Positions 22,443-34,651 of a stretch of 64,000 nt of DNA are shown here, piece after piece. The DNA is from Plasmodium relictum (lineage: Eukaryota; Apicomplexa; Aconoidasida; Haemosporida; Plasmodiidae), in assembly GCF_900005765.1 (NCBI RefSeq), contig NW_021628421.1, positions 5,001 through 69,000 of the forward strand, given 5' to 3'. A model generated the notes under the pieces. That model saw only the letters and a list, made by a program, of their open reading frames with translations. It did not search any database and was not told where the DNA came from. The stretch's first letter is position 1. Each line of letters starts with the position of its first letter. Position numbers and translations under genes: made by a program.

Positions 22443-23846
22443 TTGAAATTTGTTTAATCAGGTATATTTGGGGAATATTTTTAAACAATAAAAGTTATGC
22501 ATCATAAAATTTTTAGATTCTTTCCATTTAATAAAAAGAAAGTTCTTTTATTTAAATTTTTTTTTAAAAGGAAACTGGACGAACTTGTTTATTTTTAAAA
22601 ATAAAACTCATTTTTTTATTGAATTTATAATAATATGATATTTTAAAATTTTATGAACATTTAGTTATTTAATATAGGCCATTTTATATCTTAAAAACTC
22701 TATTATTTAATAGATTCTTAAATATAGCACTTAATTCACTAAATTTTTTTAAATTAAAAATATATATATATACATGTTCTCTCAATCATTATACTTAATA
22801 AAAATTAATAATATATATTAACGCAATTAAAATTACTATTTTTTTTTTTCCCTTCAATACATATTGAATTAATTTCATAAAAAAAATTAAGAGTATATTT
22901 TAAATCTTTAAAAATATTCTAAATAAAATTGCAGATCAAATAAATTAAGATATTTTTAATATGAATCAACGTTTTCTATCTTAAAATATAAAACTAAATA
23001 TATATTTAAAATTGTAATTTATTTTTATTTTATTTTTTTTTGATATACCATTTTTTTTATAATTGAACATAAATTAATATGCATAATAAATAATTTACTT
23101 TTTAAAAAAAAAAAGTGAAAATAGGATAAATATAAATTTTTTTATCTATTTTAATGAATTTTGTTACAGAAGATATAAACTAATCCTAAAATAAAATTTA
23201 AATAATATTATTATAAAAAAAATAAATCAGTTTGCATATATTCATTTAAAAAAAGATTTAAATTAATCATTCAAGGACATCATTTAATATCCTCAAGAGA
23301 ATAAATATGCAATAAATTATTTTTTATAATATTTATAAAAAGGAAAATTGATTTTATAAAATTTATGTAATATTATAGTTTATGTAAGATATTTCTCAAA
23401 AATTAAAGATATAATGAAATCCTTTCTAATCATATTTCATTAAATATAACATAATTTGACGCATGAATTAAATTTTATTAAAAAAAAAAATATTATTATG
23501 AAAGTGGTTTAACTTTATTTTATAGTTTATTTAACATTTTTAATTTTATTTTTATATTATCACAAAAAATTTTCAGATAAATTAGATTCTGTTAAATTAT
23601 CATTTATCTTGATTTATAAACGATTTTTTTTGATATATACTATTATGTTTAAAATTATTTTTACTTAATTCTGTGTATAATGCATTTAACAAAAAAAAAA
23701 TTTTATTTTATCCCATTAATTATAATAATTCAATTATATAATAGATATTAATTATTTTTTAACTAGCAGTTCTAATACTCATGTAGATAAATTTCTTATT
23801 TAGTTTATTAAAATATCAGTTTTTATAAATTATATAATTATACTAT
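22443..23846. other. 5' flank of the unknown secreted-protein gene
   Basis: About 1.4 kb of AT-rich DNA with no recognised frame, LTR or RNA gene. Confidence 0.5.
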
Positions 23847-24420
23847 TGATTTATTAATTGGCCATTGGATAACTTTTATAGAGTATTTGTCAAACAAATT
23901 AATAGAGATCATGCAGGGATTCTTTACTTATTTTACTTAATGTAAAAATATATTTATACTACTAATACGTAAATTATATATGTATAATTTACTTAACTAA
24001 GGAATTGTTTCTTTATACACATTTATTTACTTTAATAAATAAATGTGTTTATTTTTAATTAAAAACTTAAATTTTCATTAAAATTATGAACTACTTAAAA
24101 ATAAGTTAATTATAACAAATAAATAAATTTAAATTAAAACCATTAACGATCTTTAAAGAACATGCAAAAATTATACACTAATAAAAAAAAAATTCTTTTT
24201 TTTTCTTTTAAAAGAAAATACAGTAATTTTTATTATATTAGAGTCTTACTAGATTTAATAACAAAAACTTTAAAGATTTCTCAAAAATTCATTCCCCAAA
24301 ATTGATTCCAAAAAAAAAAAAAAAAACATTTTTTTTTAAAACTAAAAAACAGATGATGACTTATTATTTTACGTATAAATAACTATTATTTTATAGAAGT
24401 TTAATAATATCTTTTAACAA
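23847..24420 (-). repeat. Solo LTR family C, inverted
   Basis: It starts TGATTTATTAATTGGCCATT at the inverted 3' end and ends 'aatatcttttaacaa' at the inverted 5' end. It keeps 'aatacgtaaattatatatgt' and the A/T-run middle of family C. No target duplication is visible. Confidence 0.75.
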
Positions 24421-25058
24421 TTTTAAAGTATGTATATATATATATATATGAAAAATAATTAAAATGATAAATATTAAATACTTTATTTATTATTACTTTA
24501 AAAATCCAATAAGATGTATTTTAACTCAACAAACTTTATTGTTCTTTTAAATTCTAATTAATTATAGAAAATTTTATATAATTCAATAAAAAAATCTGTA
24601 AAAAAAATTATAAAATATTCATTATGCATTCTCACTTTATATTAATTAATCCAAACTACATATAGAAGTTATGAATTTCAAAATATCATAATTTTTATTA
24701 AAATATCTCGCTAAAAAAAAATTCTTTCCATAAAATTTTTTCTTTTTTTAAAAAATATGTAAATATAATTATCTATAGATAAAATATTTTCAAAAAATAT
24801 ATTGGAACAAATATTTTCCCTAATCCACAAGAAAAAATCTTAATGTACACTATAAAAAAAAATTGTCTTAAAATATTTATATGTATTCTCAAATTCCTTA
24901 TATGCACAATTAGGTATCTAGATATATTAAATTTATATCTTAATAACAATTCAAGAAGCTCGATACTATATTTATTTACCAAATTTTCATAACAAAAGAA
25001 TAAATCACTAAAAAATACAATAATTATTTTATAATAAAAAATTTTCTTTTTCTCTATT
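24421..25058. other. AT-rich spacer
   Basis: It contains an (AT)n tract near 24435. Between about 24770 and 25058 frames are open on both strands, but neither translation resembles a known family. The minus one simply continues out of the adjacent LTR. No gene is called. Confidence 0.4.
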
Positions 25059-25637
25059 CGATTTATTAATTTCCCGTTCAACGACTCTGCTAGGATATTG
25101 AACAAGGAAATTAAAAAAGAGCATGTATATATATCACTAATGATTTTATCTATTGTAGAAATATATTTATGCTACTGATACGTAAATTTTATATATGTAA
25201 TTTACATAATTAAGTGATTATTGTTTAAAAAGCACTTATTTACTTTAATAAATATATAATTTTATTTTTTTATTAAAAATTTAAATTCTCATTAAAATTG
25301 TTGATTATATAAAATTATTTAATTAAAACAAAACAAATAATTTAAATTATAGTTTTTATCAGTATTTCAAAAACGTGTAAAAATTAAATATTGATGAAAA
25401 CAAAATCCTATTTGTTTTTCTTTTAATTTTCGAATTTAATTTTTTTATTTTTTAAAAAAATAAATTCAATTTCCCAATAAAAATTCTATTAAAGCATTTT
25501 CATTAAATCTTTAATTATATGTCTCAAAAAAAAAAAAATAGGTCTTTTTTTTTTAAATGGAAAATGCATGTCTCTCTATTCTCGATTGAACAACTAACAT
25601 TATTATATAAAAGGATAATAATATCTTCTATTAGCTA
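25059..25637 (-). repeat. 3' LTR (family C) of a minus-strand element
   Basis: An inverted family C LTR ending 'ataatatcttctattagcta' on the plus strand. It is immediately preceded, in element orientation, by retroelement internal sequence at 25638-25811, so this is a 3' LTR still joined to its element. Confidence 0.75.
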
Positions 25638-25811
25638 TACTACACCACTAAGAAGTAGTGATATTACTTATAGTTTGTCTTATTTAGCTTGTTTTATAAC
25701 TTCAAGTCCTTTCTCTATTTTTATTATTAATTTTAACATTTTCACAATGTGAAAGATTATCTTATTCTTGAATAACAAAATAAACTTTAGGTTTTAATAT
25801 TAGTGTCGTAT
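25638..25811 (-). pseudogene. Retroelement internal 3' end with degenerate polypurine tract
   Basis: The reverse complement shows 'tctttcacattgtgaaaatg', 'aaacaagctaaataagacaa' and 'ctataagtaatatcactact' before the LTR. The same order occurs before LTR-B at 29330-29471 and 63600-63745. It is the extreme 3' end of pol plus noncoding sequence. The tract 'tagtggtgtagta' corresponds to 'aaatggtggagta' at 63733-63745. Confidence 0.7.
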
Positions 25812-26601
25812 TGATATATTAAATTCCCGTTTAATGACTTTGCTAGAGTATTAAACAATCAAATTAATGAAGAGCATGCATAATCAAATATATTGATTTT
25901 TTGGTGCATATACTTATTCTTATATTACAAATAGAAATATTTATCATATTCATTTATTAATTTCCTGTTTAATGGCTTTGCTAGAGTATTAAACAAACAA
26001 ATTAATAAAGAGCATGTATATATAAATATACTTATTTTTAGTGTGTATACTTATTCTTATACATAGAAATATTTATCATATATAACATATAATTTGAAGA
26101 AATTCCATATTGCTTAACAAACATATATTTACTTTGGCAAATGTATACTTATTTAAAAAAAACTAATATATTCATTTAACTTAGAAATGTACAAAAATAA
26201 TTAAGTTATAACAAGTAAAAAAATTAAATTCTAAGTTATTCATTGTTATTTCTAAATATACAAATCAAATATAACACAAATACTATACTTTTTATTTATT
26301 AAAAGAGATAAAAAGTTTTCATATAGTCACTTTTCATATATTAATTTTTATATTTCAATTAAAAATTAATTCTCCTTTCTATCAAAAAGAAAAATCCCCA
26401 AAAAAAAAGAAATTATTCTTTTTTTTTTTAGCAATTATAAAAATACATAAAGAATAAAATAAACAAAAAAATATTGCTATATATATATATATATATATTT
26501 TTTTTTTTTAACCAGAGTCAATGCATACATGGTTTGTACTTTCCTGACTAGTACGCTGACTTTATATATTATGAAAGGTTAATAATATCCTTTATTAACC
26601 A
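25812..26601 (-). repeat. LTR family B, inverted, with duplicated 3' end
   Basis: A complete inverted LTR-B occupies 25951-26601 (651 bp), ending 'atatcctttattaacca'. Directly before it, 25812-25950 repeats the last ~139 bases of the same LTR (both begin with 'ttattaa'/'tattaaa' and contain 'gctagagtattaaacaa'). The result is two LTR 3' ends in tandem. An (AT)n stretch lies near 26478-26500. Confidence 0.8.
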
Positions 26602-26787
26602 AGTTTTAATAAAAATAAGGATATATTTTTATTAGCCTAGATAAATGTCTCTTATAAAAATAAATTTTAATTAAAAATAATAAAAATGTTGAATTAGCAT
26701 ATTTTTATTTAATTCTATCTTTATAATAAGCAAAGTTAGTAGACACTTCTATTAATTCTCTTTATTAAATTGTTAGTTCAGTACGTT
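26602..26787 (+). repeat. LTR fragment (family C/D-like 3' end)
   Basis: 'gtagacacttctattaattc' followed by 'tctttattaaattgttagtt' resembles the 3' part of the C/D LTRs in plus orientation. It is too short and diverged to place more exactly. Confidence 0.4.
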
Positions 26788-27302
26788 TGATATATTAATT
26801 GGATATTCAAAGACCTGGATAAAAGTAATGAACATCCAAGTTAATAAAGAGCAAATTTTTAGGACCCCTTTATAAATTTGTATTATAGATTTTATATAAT
26901 ACAAAATTAATTAAAACACCTTAAAAAAAATGAAAGTCTATATAAGTTAAATAGAATTTACTTAAAGAAATCCACTTACTATATTTTTCTCTTTCATTTT
27001 TCTCCAAAAAAAAATTCATTCTTATAAAAAAAAATTTTAAAAAAAAATTAAAAAGACATAATATAATAACAACCGAGATGCGTCTTAAAAAAAAATCAGT
27101 TATTAGACACACTAAGTTGGTCAAAGTTCTAGTAGCTTAACTTTTCGCATGCATTGTACTCCTAGATAAGACATAATTATTTAAGTTTTAAATAATTGTT
27201 TAGTATTATGAGATTAACTACGAATATATATATATAAGTTTTATTAAGACAAACCTTAAACTGTACATTAATTAAGGGTAATGAATTTATTCATTGGCCA
27301 TA
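26788..27302 (-). repeat. Solo LTR family A, inverted, intact
   Basis: 515 bp. The minus strand runs from TGGCCAATGAATAAATTCAT to CCAATTAATATATCA. It is nearly identical to the split copy at 16814-17981 over its whole length, and is the best uninterrupted family A copy. Confidence 0.85.
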
Positions 27303-27450
27303 TATATATAAAAAAAAAGGATTTTATTAATTTTAGAATAGATAGAAATTTTAATATAAAATTATATAAGGAGTTCTAAAATTTTGCTCTTTATTAACTT
27401 GGATATTCATCATTTTTATTAAAATCATTGAATAACCAATTAATAAAGCA
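27303..27450 (+). repeat. LTR family A, 3' part
   Basis: 'ggagttctaaaattttgctc' to 'caattaataaagca' is the last ~110-150 bases of family A in plus orientation, head to head with the preceding copy. It joins directly to integrase sequence in the opposite orientation. Confidence 0.7.
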
Positions 27451-28049
27451 AAAGGAAAATATTTTTTTTCATATAACGCTTTAAGTATATAGTCAAGACT
27501 TTTATGAGAACTTTTATTTATACCGTTCCCTTGTGGATAATATGCAATGGTATGATGTAGTTTTATCTGCAATGCATTGATAATATGATCATTTAATTCT
27601 TGACTCATATATATTGAACCTCGATCTGCTAAAATACTTCTTGGGTATTCGAATATGGGGACCCATGTATTTCTAATAATATTTATTGCATCCTTAGATG
27701 TAGGAACTTTATCTGTCACATTTGTTAAAATAAAACGTGAATAATGGTCAATTACTACTTGTATATAATATTCTTTACCCTTCCCAGTTCTAGAACCTAC
27801 AATATCTAAAGATATCATATCAAATATATTAGGTTTTGATAATGCTTGATTTACATCTAGTTTAAATCTTTTATTACGCATTATCTGATATATTAAGCAA
27901 TTTGAAACATAATCTTCAATTTCTTAGTTAATATTATCCCACCAAAAGTGTTTCTAAATTTTCTTTAATGCTTTATTTATTCTACAATGTTCTGCAAACT
28001 TACTACTATGAAACCAATACATTAAATGATTTTTATATTTTTCTGGTAT
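27451..28049 (-). pseudogene. pol: Ty3/gypsy integrase fragment
   Basis: Minus-strand translation gives a zinc-binding-domain remnant (upstream part frameshifted, from about 28049) and an integrase core: first Asp in MISLDIVGS, then YYIQVVIDHYSRFIL, second Asp in SILADRGSIYMS. The conserved AYYPQGNGIN follows, but the catalytic Glu after it is Lys (GINKSSHKSLDY). The frame then runs into LTR-A. The fragment is truncated at both ends and inactive. Confidence 0.88.
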
Positions 28050-28687
28050 TGGTTAATAAAGATATTATTAACCTTTTATGACATATAAAGTTAGCTTACT
28101 AGTTAGGAAAGTACATGTCAGTCATACACGGACGCTAGTTAAAATATATATATTTGGCTATATTTTTTTTTGTATATTTTATTTATATATCTTTGTAATT
28201 ATTAAAAAAAAAAGATTTAATAATTTTTTTGGTAGACGTCTTTTAATTGAAGAGAGAATTAATTTTTAATTGAAAATATAAAAATTAATGTATAAAAGTG
28301 GCTATAAAAAAATTTTGTATTTCTCTTAATAAATAAAAAGTATAATATTTGCGTTATATTAAATTTGGATATTCTGAAATAACAGTAAATAAATAAGAAT
28401 TTAATTCTTTTATTTGTTATAACTTAATTAATTGTGTGCATTTATAAATTAAAAGAATATGCTTATTCTTTGTAAATAAGTATAAATTTGTCAAAATAAA
28501 GATACCTATGTTAAGCAATATGGAACTGCTTAGTTCAAATTAAATGTTATATATGATAAATATTTTTATGTATAATATAAGAATATGTATATACAATAAA
28601 AATAAATATATTTATATATACATGCTCTTTATTAATTTGTTTGTTTAATACTTTAGCGAAGTCATTAAACAGGAAATTAATAAATCA
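28050..28687 (+). repeat. LTR family B
   Basis: 638 bp, from TGGTTAATAAAGATATTATT to GGAAATTAATAAATCA. It lies between two integrase fragments of opposite orientation. Its flanks (GGTAT, ACAAG) do not match, so this is not a simple insertion; rearrangement is likely. Confidence 0.85.
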
Positions 28688-29471
28688 ACAAGGGAATGGT
28701 ATAAATGAAATTTATCATAAAATTCTTGATTATATACTTAAAACTTTATGTGAAAAACAAAACTTGTCCTTTGAAGAGATAGTTAAAAATACAGTGTTAA
28801 CATATAATAATACACCTCATGGTGATATTGGAAAAACATTTTATTTTCTATATATGGAATTTATCATATATATCCAGATTTTTCAAAAATAATAATAGAA
28901 ATCACTGCAGAAATGGGACTTATTTATCTGAGTGATTCATGAAAAATGCAAATTAAGATTTATTTAAAATTAAATAGAAACCTTCAAAAGCAAAAATACT
29001 ATTACTGGAGATATTATTTATCATGAATTTTTTGAGTATGAAAAAAAAAAAAAATGAAACTTTACAACGGAAATGGGAATCATAAAGTATACTGGTCATT
29101 TCCTCACAGAATAATTGAAATAAAAAAAAGAAATTTAAATGCAATAACCATTTATAACAGAGACATGGAAACACAAATATTTTTAACAAAGACTAAATTG
29201 TTAAATAATAATACTAAAGGTATATATGAAATGTAATTGAAAAATTTATACAACTGATTGATAGGCATAAAAAAGAATCAGATACAACGCAAATGCTAAA
29301 TACTAAAGATTATTTTGATATTAATAAACAATATTATCTTTCACATTGTGAAAAATTTGATAATAGGAATAAATAATTTAATAATAAATACAGAAAAGAC
29401 TGAAAGTCATAATACTAGCTAAAGAAAACAAAATATAAGTAATATTATTATTTCCCCTAAGTAATGGAGTA
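28688..29471 (+). pseudogene. pol: Integrase C-terminal part and element 3' end
   Basis: Plus-strand translation starts inside the integrase core at QGNGINEIYHKILDYILKTL; here the catalytic Glu is present. It continues TVLTYNNTPHGDIGKT and stops at about 28892. Further coding-like sequence follows after frameshifts (YWSFPHRIIEIKKRNLNAIT at about 29090-29235). It ends with a polypurine-like 'taagtaatggagta' at 29458-29471 just before an LTR-B start. A degenerate 3' half of pol. Confidence 0.85.
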
Positions 29472-29613
29472 TGGTTAATAAAAGATGTTATTAACCTTTT
29501 ATAGTATAAAATTTACCTTTCAAGTATGTAAAATGCAAATTAGCCGTGCACTGAATATAGTTCTAAGGAAAAAATATAAAGATATTCTTTTGGGGGAAGG
29601 AATGAATTTTCGA
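29472..29613 (+). repeat. 3' LTR (family B), 5' part only
   Basis: TGGTTAATAAAAGATGTTAT follows directly after the polypurine tract, so this is the start of the element's 3' LTR. It is cut off after about 140 bases by an inverted LTR-B. Confidence 0.8.
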
Positions 29614-30784
29614 TAGATAATTTAATATTTTCCGGTTCAATGACTTTGCTAAAGTATTAAACAAACAAATTAATAAAGAGTATATTATATAAATATATTT
29701 ATTTTTATTGTATATACTTATTCTTATATTATACATAGAAATATTTATCGTATATAACATTTAATTTGAACTAAGCAATTATATATTACTTAACAGACAA
29801 ATATTTACTTTAGCAAATGTATACTCATTTACAAAGAACTAGTATATTTGGTTAATAAAAAAATTGTCATTAACCTTTTGTAAAATAAAATGAGCTACCC
29901 GTTAGGAAAGTATAAGTCAGCCATTCAATGATGCTAGTTAAAAAAAACAAAAACAAGTAGAGTTATTTTTTTTTTGTTGGTAGAAGTTTGTTCTAATTAA
30001 AAAGAGAATTAATTTTTATTTACATAAAAAAATAGATATATATAAAAAGTATAATGTTTACGTTGTATTCAATATATTTATATTGAAATAACATTGAATA
30101 AATTAGAATTTTAACTTTTGTTATTTGTTATAAATTATGTGTATTTTTTTTAATTAAAAGAGTGTATTAATTATTTTTAAATAAAAACTTATTTTATAAC
30201 AGTTTAACATGCCTATTAAGCGATGTAGTATATTTTAGTTCAAATTAAATATTATTCATAAGGAACCATTATATAAATAATAAAAACAAGTATATATACA
30301 TATAAAAATGTATATTTAGTTATATATGCTCTTTATTAATTTTTTTATTCAATACTCTAGCAAAGTCATTAAACAGACAATTAATAAATCAATATATATT
30401 TAACTTAGAAACGTACAAAGATAATCAAATTATAGCAAGTAACAAAATTAAATTCTAAGTTATTCATTGTTATTTCTAAGTATACAAATCAAACATAACA
30501 CAAACACTATACTTTTTATTTAGTGAAAAAAATAAAAAGTTTTCTTATAGTCACTTTTCATACATTTTTATATAAGTAAAAATAAATTCTTTTTTTAATT
30601 CAAAAAGTTTTTTTTTTTTAATTTACAAAAGATATATAGAATAGAATAAAACAAAAAAAAAAAAATGTAGCCATGTATTTGTTTTTTTTTTTAACTAGCA
30701 TCAGTACAAGGCTGGTTCGTATTTTCCTGACTAGTAAACTAATTTTATATATTACAAAAGGTTAATAGCATCTTTTATTAGCCA
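29614..30784 (-). repeat. LTR family B, inverted, split by another LTR-B
   Basis: The pieces 29614-29848 and 30392-30784 together make one inverted family B LTR ('gctaaagtattaaacaaaca' at one end, 'agcatcttttattagcca' at the other). The break lies within the segment seen intact at about 26160 in another copy. Confidence 0.8.
29849..30391 (+). repeat. LTR family B nested in an inverted LTR-B
   Basis: 543 bp, from TGGTTAATAAAAAAATTGTC to GACAATTAATAAATCA. The flanks ATATT and ATATA match at four of five positions, a plausible but weak target duplication in this AT-rich context. Confidence 0.85.
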
Positions 30785-30900
30785 ATACTCTAGCGTAATC
30801 TTTGAATAGGTAATTAGTAAATTACGCATATAGTTAACTATTCTATATAATTTTTCTAATAGAAATTGTAGAAAGATTAATAATATCTTTTATTAACCAC
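30785..30900. repeat. Small LTR end remnants
   Basis: 30785-30823 resembles a plus-strand LTR 3' end ('atactctagcgtaatctttg'). About 30870-30896 resembles an inverted LTR 5' end ('aatatcttttattaacca'). Confidence 0.45.
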
Positions 30901-30952
30901 TAATATTATTACTTATACTATTAATGAATTTGAGATTTTTTTTTATCTTTGT

Positions 30953-32021
30953 TTAGTTTGTTCTTTCCAGTAAATTTTCTTTTTCAGAAGTTTCTTCACC
31001 TTCTTGTGCTTCTCGAATTCTCAAGGATTCTTTTAATGCTTTTAGAGAATCTTGAATTGGTTTACTGATAATTTTTTTCATTGAATCGGAAGTATTTTCT
31101 GATTCCTTTTTATATATTTTTATTCCCCATTAGGTGCTTTTATTAATTCTATAACTAGAATTCCTAATATTCCATCAGGAATTAACCCTAATTTTCCTTT
31201 AGATGCTATTAAAAAATGTTTTCGTGATTTATCATACTTCCATGTAAGGTATGAATACTGTAAACATTTGGGATACATTTGAGTTAATTTTAAACTAAGC
31301 TCATGTTATTTATTATTCATCTCTTTATATAGATCATTAGTTTTCTCATGTAGGTATCTGTTGTTTTGTATATTTTCAATTTTTTCATTTTCTTCTACTT
31401 CCACTTGAGAAAACATTATATTTGTAGAACTTGGTATTTTTTCTCACACTTGATACTTTATATGATCAAGAATGCTGCTTAATTGACGCGAATGCAACAA
31501 TTCTTCCTTCATACTACATAGAATATCTAACACAACTATTCCCCTATTTTCATAATAATCTTTCATTTCAATTTCAATAGTATATTTTTGTAGTCGTAAA
31601 CAACGAACTTTTTCATCTTTTTTTTTTACAAGAGTTTTTAAGCAAAGATTCTTGAATAATATTAACTGTATTTTTGTATCTTAATTGTATTTATTATTAA
31701 TTCGGGTTCACTCTATAAAATAATTGAAAATGTGAATGTTTGAAAGGTTTATTATATATTAATAAAATTGTAATTTCAAATAAATGTATTAATTAAATAA
31801 AAAAATGTAAGTATTCTTATTTGTTCATATAATCTGAGGAGATATACAAAGAAAATTAATAATACAATAAGTAACCTTGAAAACATATGACGAATAAAAC
31901 CTTTTTTAGATGCATTATTTATATATTCAAACAAATTAATACACGATTCATTCGTGCATGGAAATTTAATAATAAAAATCCCCTTTTCAAAATTATCGGT
32001 TTTTGCACTATAAAATTTCAT
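30953..32021 (-). pseudogene. Decayed two-exon gene, exported-protein-like
   Basis: Exon 1 (32021-31848, 58 codons) starts MKFYSAKTDNFEKGIFIIKF and ends in a recessed hydrophobic stretch, FSRLLIVLLIFF. A GTATAT donor and a TTTTATAG acceptor at 31713 define an intron of about 135 bp, phase 0. Exon 2 (31712-30953) begins SEPELIINTIKIQK and is charged and helical (RLQKYTIEIEMKDYYENRG, later SKPIQDSLKALKESLRIREA). It has at least three in-frame stops and two frameshifts, one at a poly(A) run near 31620. A short first exon ending in a hydrophobic stretch is typical of Plasmodium exported-protein families. I see no clear RxLxE/Q/D export motif and cannot name the family. Confidence 0.6.
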
Positions 32022-33488
32022 ATTTTTTTATTATATAATAAAATCTCAAAGTAAACTTTTTTAATAAACATACATTCTAATTTTATTTTAGCCCAATATA
32101 CAATATGATAGTTCTTTTAAAATAAAAATAATGCTAAGAGTAAAATTAGAATATTTGTTTCATAAAAAATAATTATAATTTTTTAAAAGGAAATTAAAAT
32201 ATAAATATATTTATAGAATTTTATTATAGTGAATACATAATTAAATTGCGTCTTTATATGTGTACAGCCATATTTATGATTTTTTGTATGTCTTTTTATA
32301 GGAATTAGTACGTGATTAACTAGAGTACTATTACGAGTACAGCTTTATTAAAAATAAAAAAGGTTAATAATAGCTTTTATTAGCTAAGTATAAATAAAAA
32401 ATAAGAAATAGTAAAATAAATACTACAATATATAAGAAAATATGAGGAATCAATTAAATTTTTATTCTCATAACAATTGGAATTTCTATCTTAAAGGAAG
32501 ATACTTAAAAAAAAATTTTTTCTTGATTTCTTTCACTGAGAATTGCACTCACATTTATCTATTGTACTTATTCTGAAATGTAACCCCTTTATACATACCT
32601 TAATATGAATGCAATTTAGATAAAATATTAAAATTATCCTTTATTAATTATATTTTACTATTTTTCGTGTTATATGATTCACTAATTTTAAGTAATGGTT
32701 TTTTTTTATTTTATCTCAATATAAAAAATTTATTATAGTAAAATAAATATAAAAAGTAAAAAAAAAAATATCTTTTTATTATGGAAAATTATTTTATATT
32801 TAGAAATATAATAGTTAAATATATAATCTTATAGAAATAATATTTTATCAAAAAAATTTTATATATAATTATTACTAACGTAGGAGATAATATTATGTAT
32901 TAATTTGAAAATAAATAAGAAAAATTCAAAAAAATAAATTACATAAATTTTATTATTTCAAGACTTTTTTTTATATTTTATTTCCATGTTATGTCTCTAT
33001 ATAAAACTCACATTAAACGGTATATTTATTATTTTTATCCTCTTAAATTTTTAATATAAACTAAAACCTTATTAGTCTAGAAATTTTTTTTTTAATATTT
33101 CATGTTAAGATTTCAATATAATATATATAAGTCTCAAAATATAATAAATTCAGAATTACAATTAAGTAATTATTTTAGTTCTCTTTAATCTGTTCAAATT
33201 TGTGATAATAATCTTTTATCTAGATAAAATGAATTATCATTATAGAGATAGAACTAGCTTAAATATAAGCATTGATAAATTTCTAATATATTATTTTCAA
33301 TAACCAGAAGTTCATAAGAAATTTTTTAGTTGTTTCTTTTATTTAATCCTGTTAGATCAAATAATTAATTTTACTTTATCTAATAAAGATTTCCCTTCTT
33401 TAGAATATATTTTTTCCCCATATATGCTATGGATATTTTGAAAATTTTAAACATATATAAATTTAATCATAAGTTTTTATCTACTAGT
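32022..33488. other. AT-rich intergenic region
   Basis: No coding frame was recognised. A 29-base inverted LTR 5'-end remnant ('aaaggttaataatagctttt...') lies at about 32360-32388. Confidence 0.45.
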
Positions 33489-34095
33489 TGTTAATAAAAT
33501 ATATTATTAACCCTTTATAGAACAATAGTTGTTCAAACAGAAAAAAGAGAGTTAACTATGAATTCGTTAGTTTTATGTGCATTAATTTTGTTAAATTTAT
33601 TTTTCACTTAAAAAAAAAATACAACGATATTTTTTGTCATAACAATGAAAGGTTAAATGAAGACCCTTTTGTAAAACTTTCGTTGTCACATCCAATCAAT
33701 TTTTAAATAATAAAAATTAAATTCGAAATTAAAAAGAAAAAAAAAAAAGATACTTTTTTTTATTAATATTTAATTTTTACTTGTTTTTTAAATACTGTTA
33801 TTATCTATAATCTAAATTTATTTATTTTGTTTTAATTAAATAATTTTTTTATAATTAATAATTTCAATAATGATTTAAATTTTTAGTAAAAATAAAGATA
33901 TGTTTTTATTATAGAAATAATAATCTAAATAATTTCTTAATTATGTAAATTGTATGTATAAAATTTACGTATTAGTAGCATAAATAAATTTTACAATAAG
34001 TAAAATCAGTATAGGCACCTATTCATGCTCTTTATTAATTTTTTTTTGTTTATTCAATACTATAGAAAAGTCATTTAACGGGCAATTAATAAATC
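33489..34095 (+). repeat. Solo LTR family C
   Basis: 607 bp, from TGTTAATAAAATATATTATT to GGGCAATTAATAAATCA, with all family C blocks in order ('acagaaaaaagagagttaac', 'aataagtaaaatcagtatag', 'tcatgctctttattaatttt'). No clear target duplication. Confidence 0.85.
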
Positions 34096-34651
34096 AATTA
34101 GTGACCAATAAATATTATTATTATCCTTTTTAAAAACTTGAGCCAATAAAGTGAAGAATTATATATGCATAAGTATTTATGAAAATTCCTTGAAAATATA
34201 TCTAAAAATATTATTGTATACATATTTATATTAATAAAAAAAAAAAAAAGGATATTTTTCAGAGCACTTTATTTTTCTTTAGTTCAATTATATTTATTAA
34301 TAATTATATTTTTTTTTTTTTTTAGTTATTTTCCCTTAATTCTTGTTTCTGATTATTTTAACAAATTATATTAATTTATGAAAAAAATAAATTTTGACAA
34401 AATTTTTTTTTTAACCAAGGTTTTATCTTAATAGGAGTGATAAATTTGTATAGAATAATAGTAATAATAATAATAATAATAATAAATTTTTGTATATTCA
34501 AAAGCTTCTACAAAGAGGAATCTATTCAAATTAATAAAAATAAGAGGTTTTTATTAAATTAGATGAATTTCTCTAGTAAAAATTAATAAATTATAAATTA
34601 AAAAATATTGAATCATTATATTTCTATTTCAAGGTATTTTTATAAAAAATA
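34096..34651. other. AT-rich spacer with (TAA)n microsatellite
   Basis: A TAA repeat of about 30 bases lies near 34455-34487. It precedes the gag fragment and may include degenerate leader sequence. No PBS was found. Confidence 0.45.

Noticed and set aside
24773-25105. 110-codon minus-strand ORF
   Set aside because: Its first 16 residues are the translation of the LTR-C end. The rest has no recognisable feature, and the opposite strand is equally open.
26921-27124. 67-codon ORF in sense of LTR-A (MTNLVC...)
   Set aside because: The start is shared with LTR-A at 1801, but the frame closes early there and lacks the ATG at 17650. No sign of selection on a protein.
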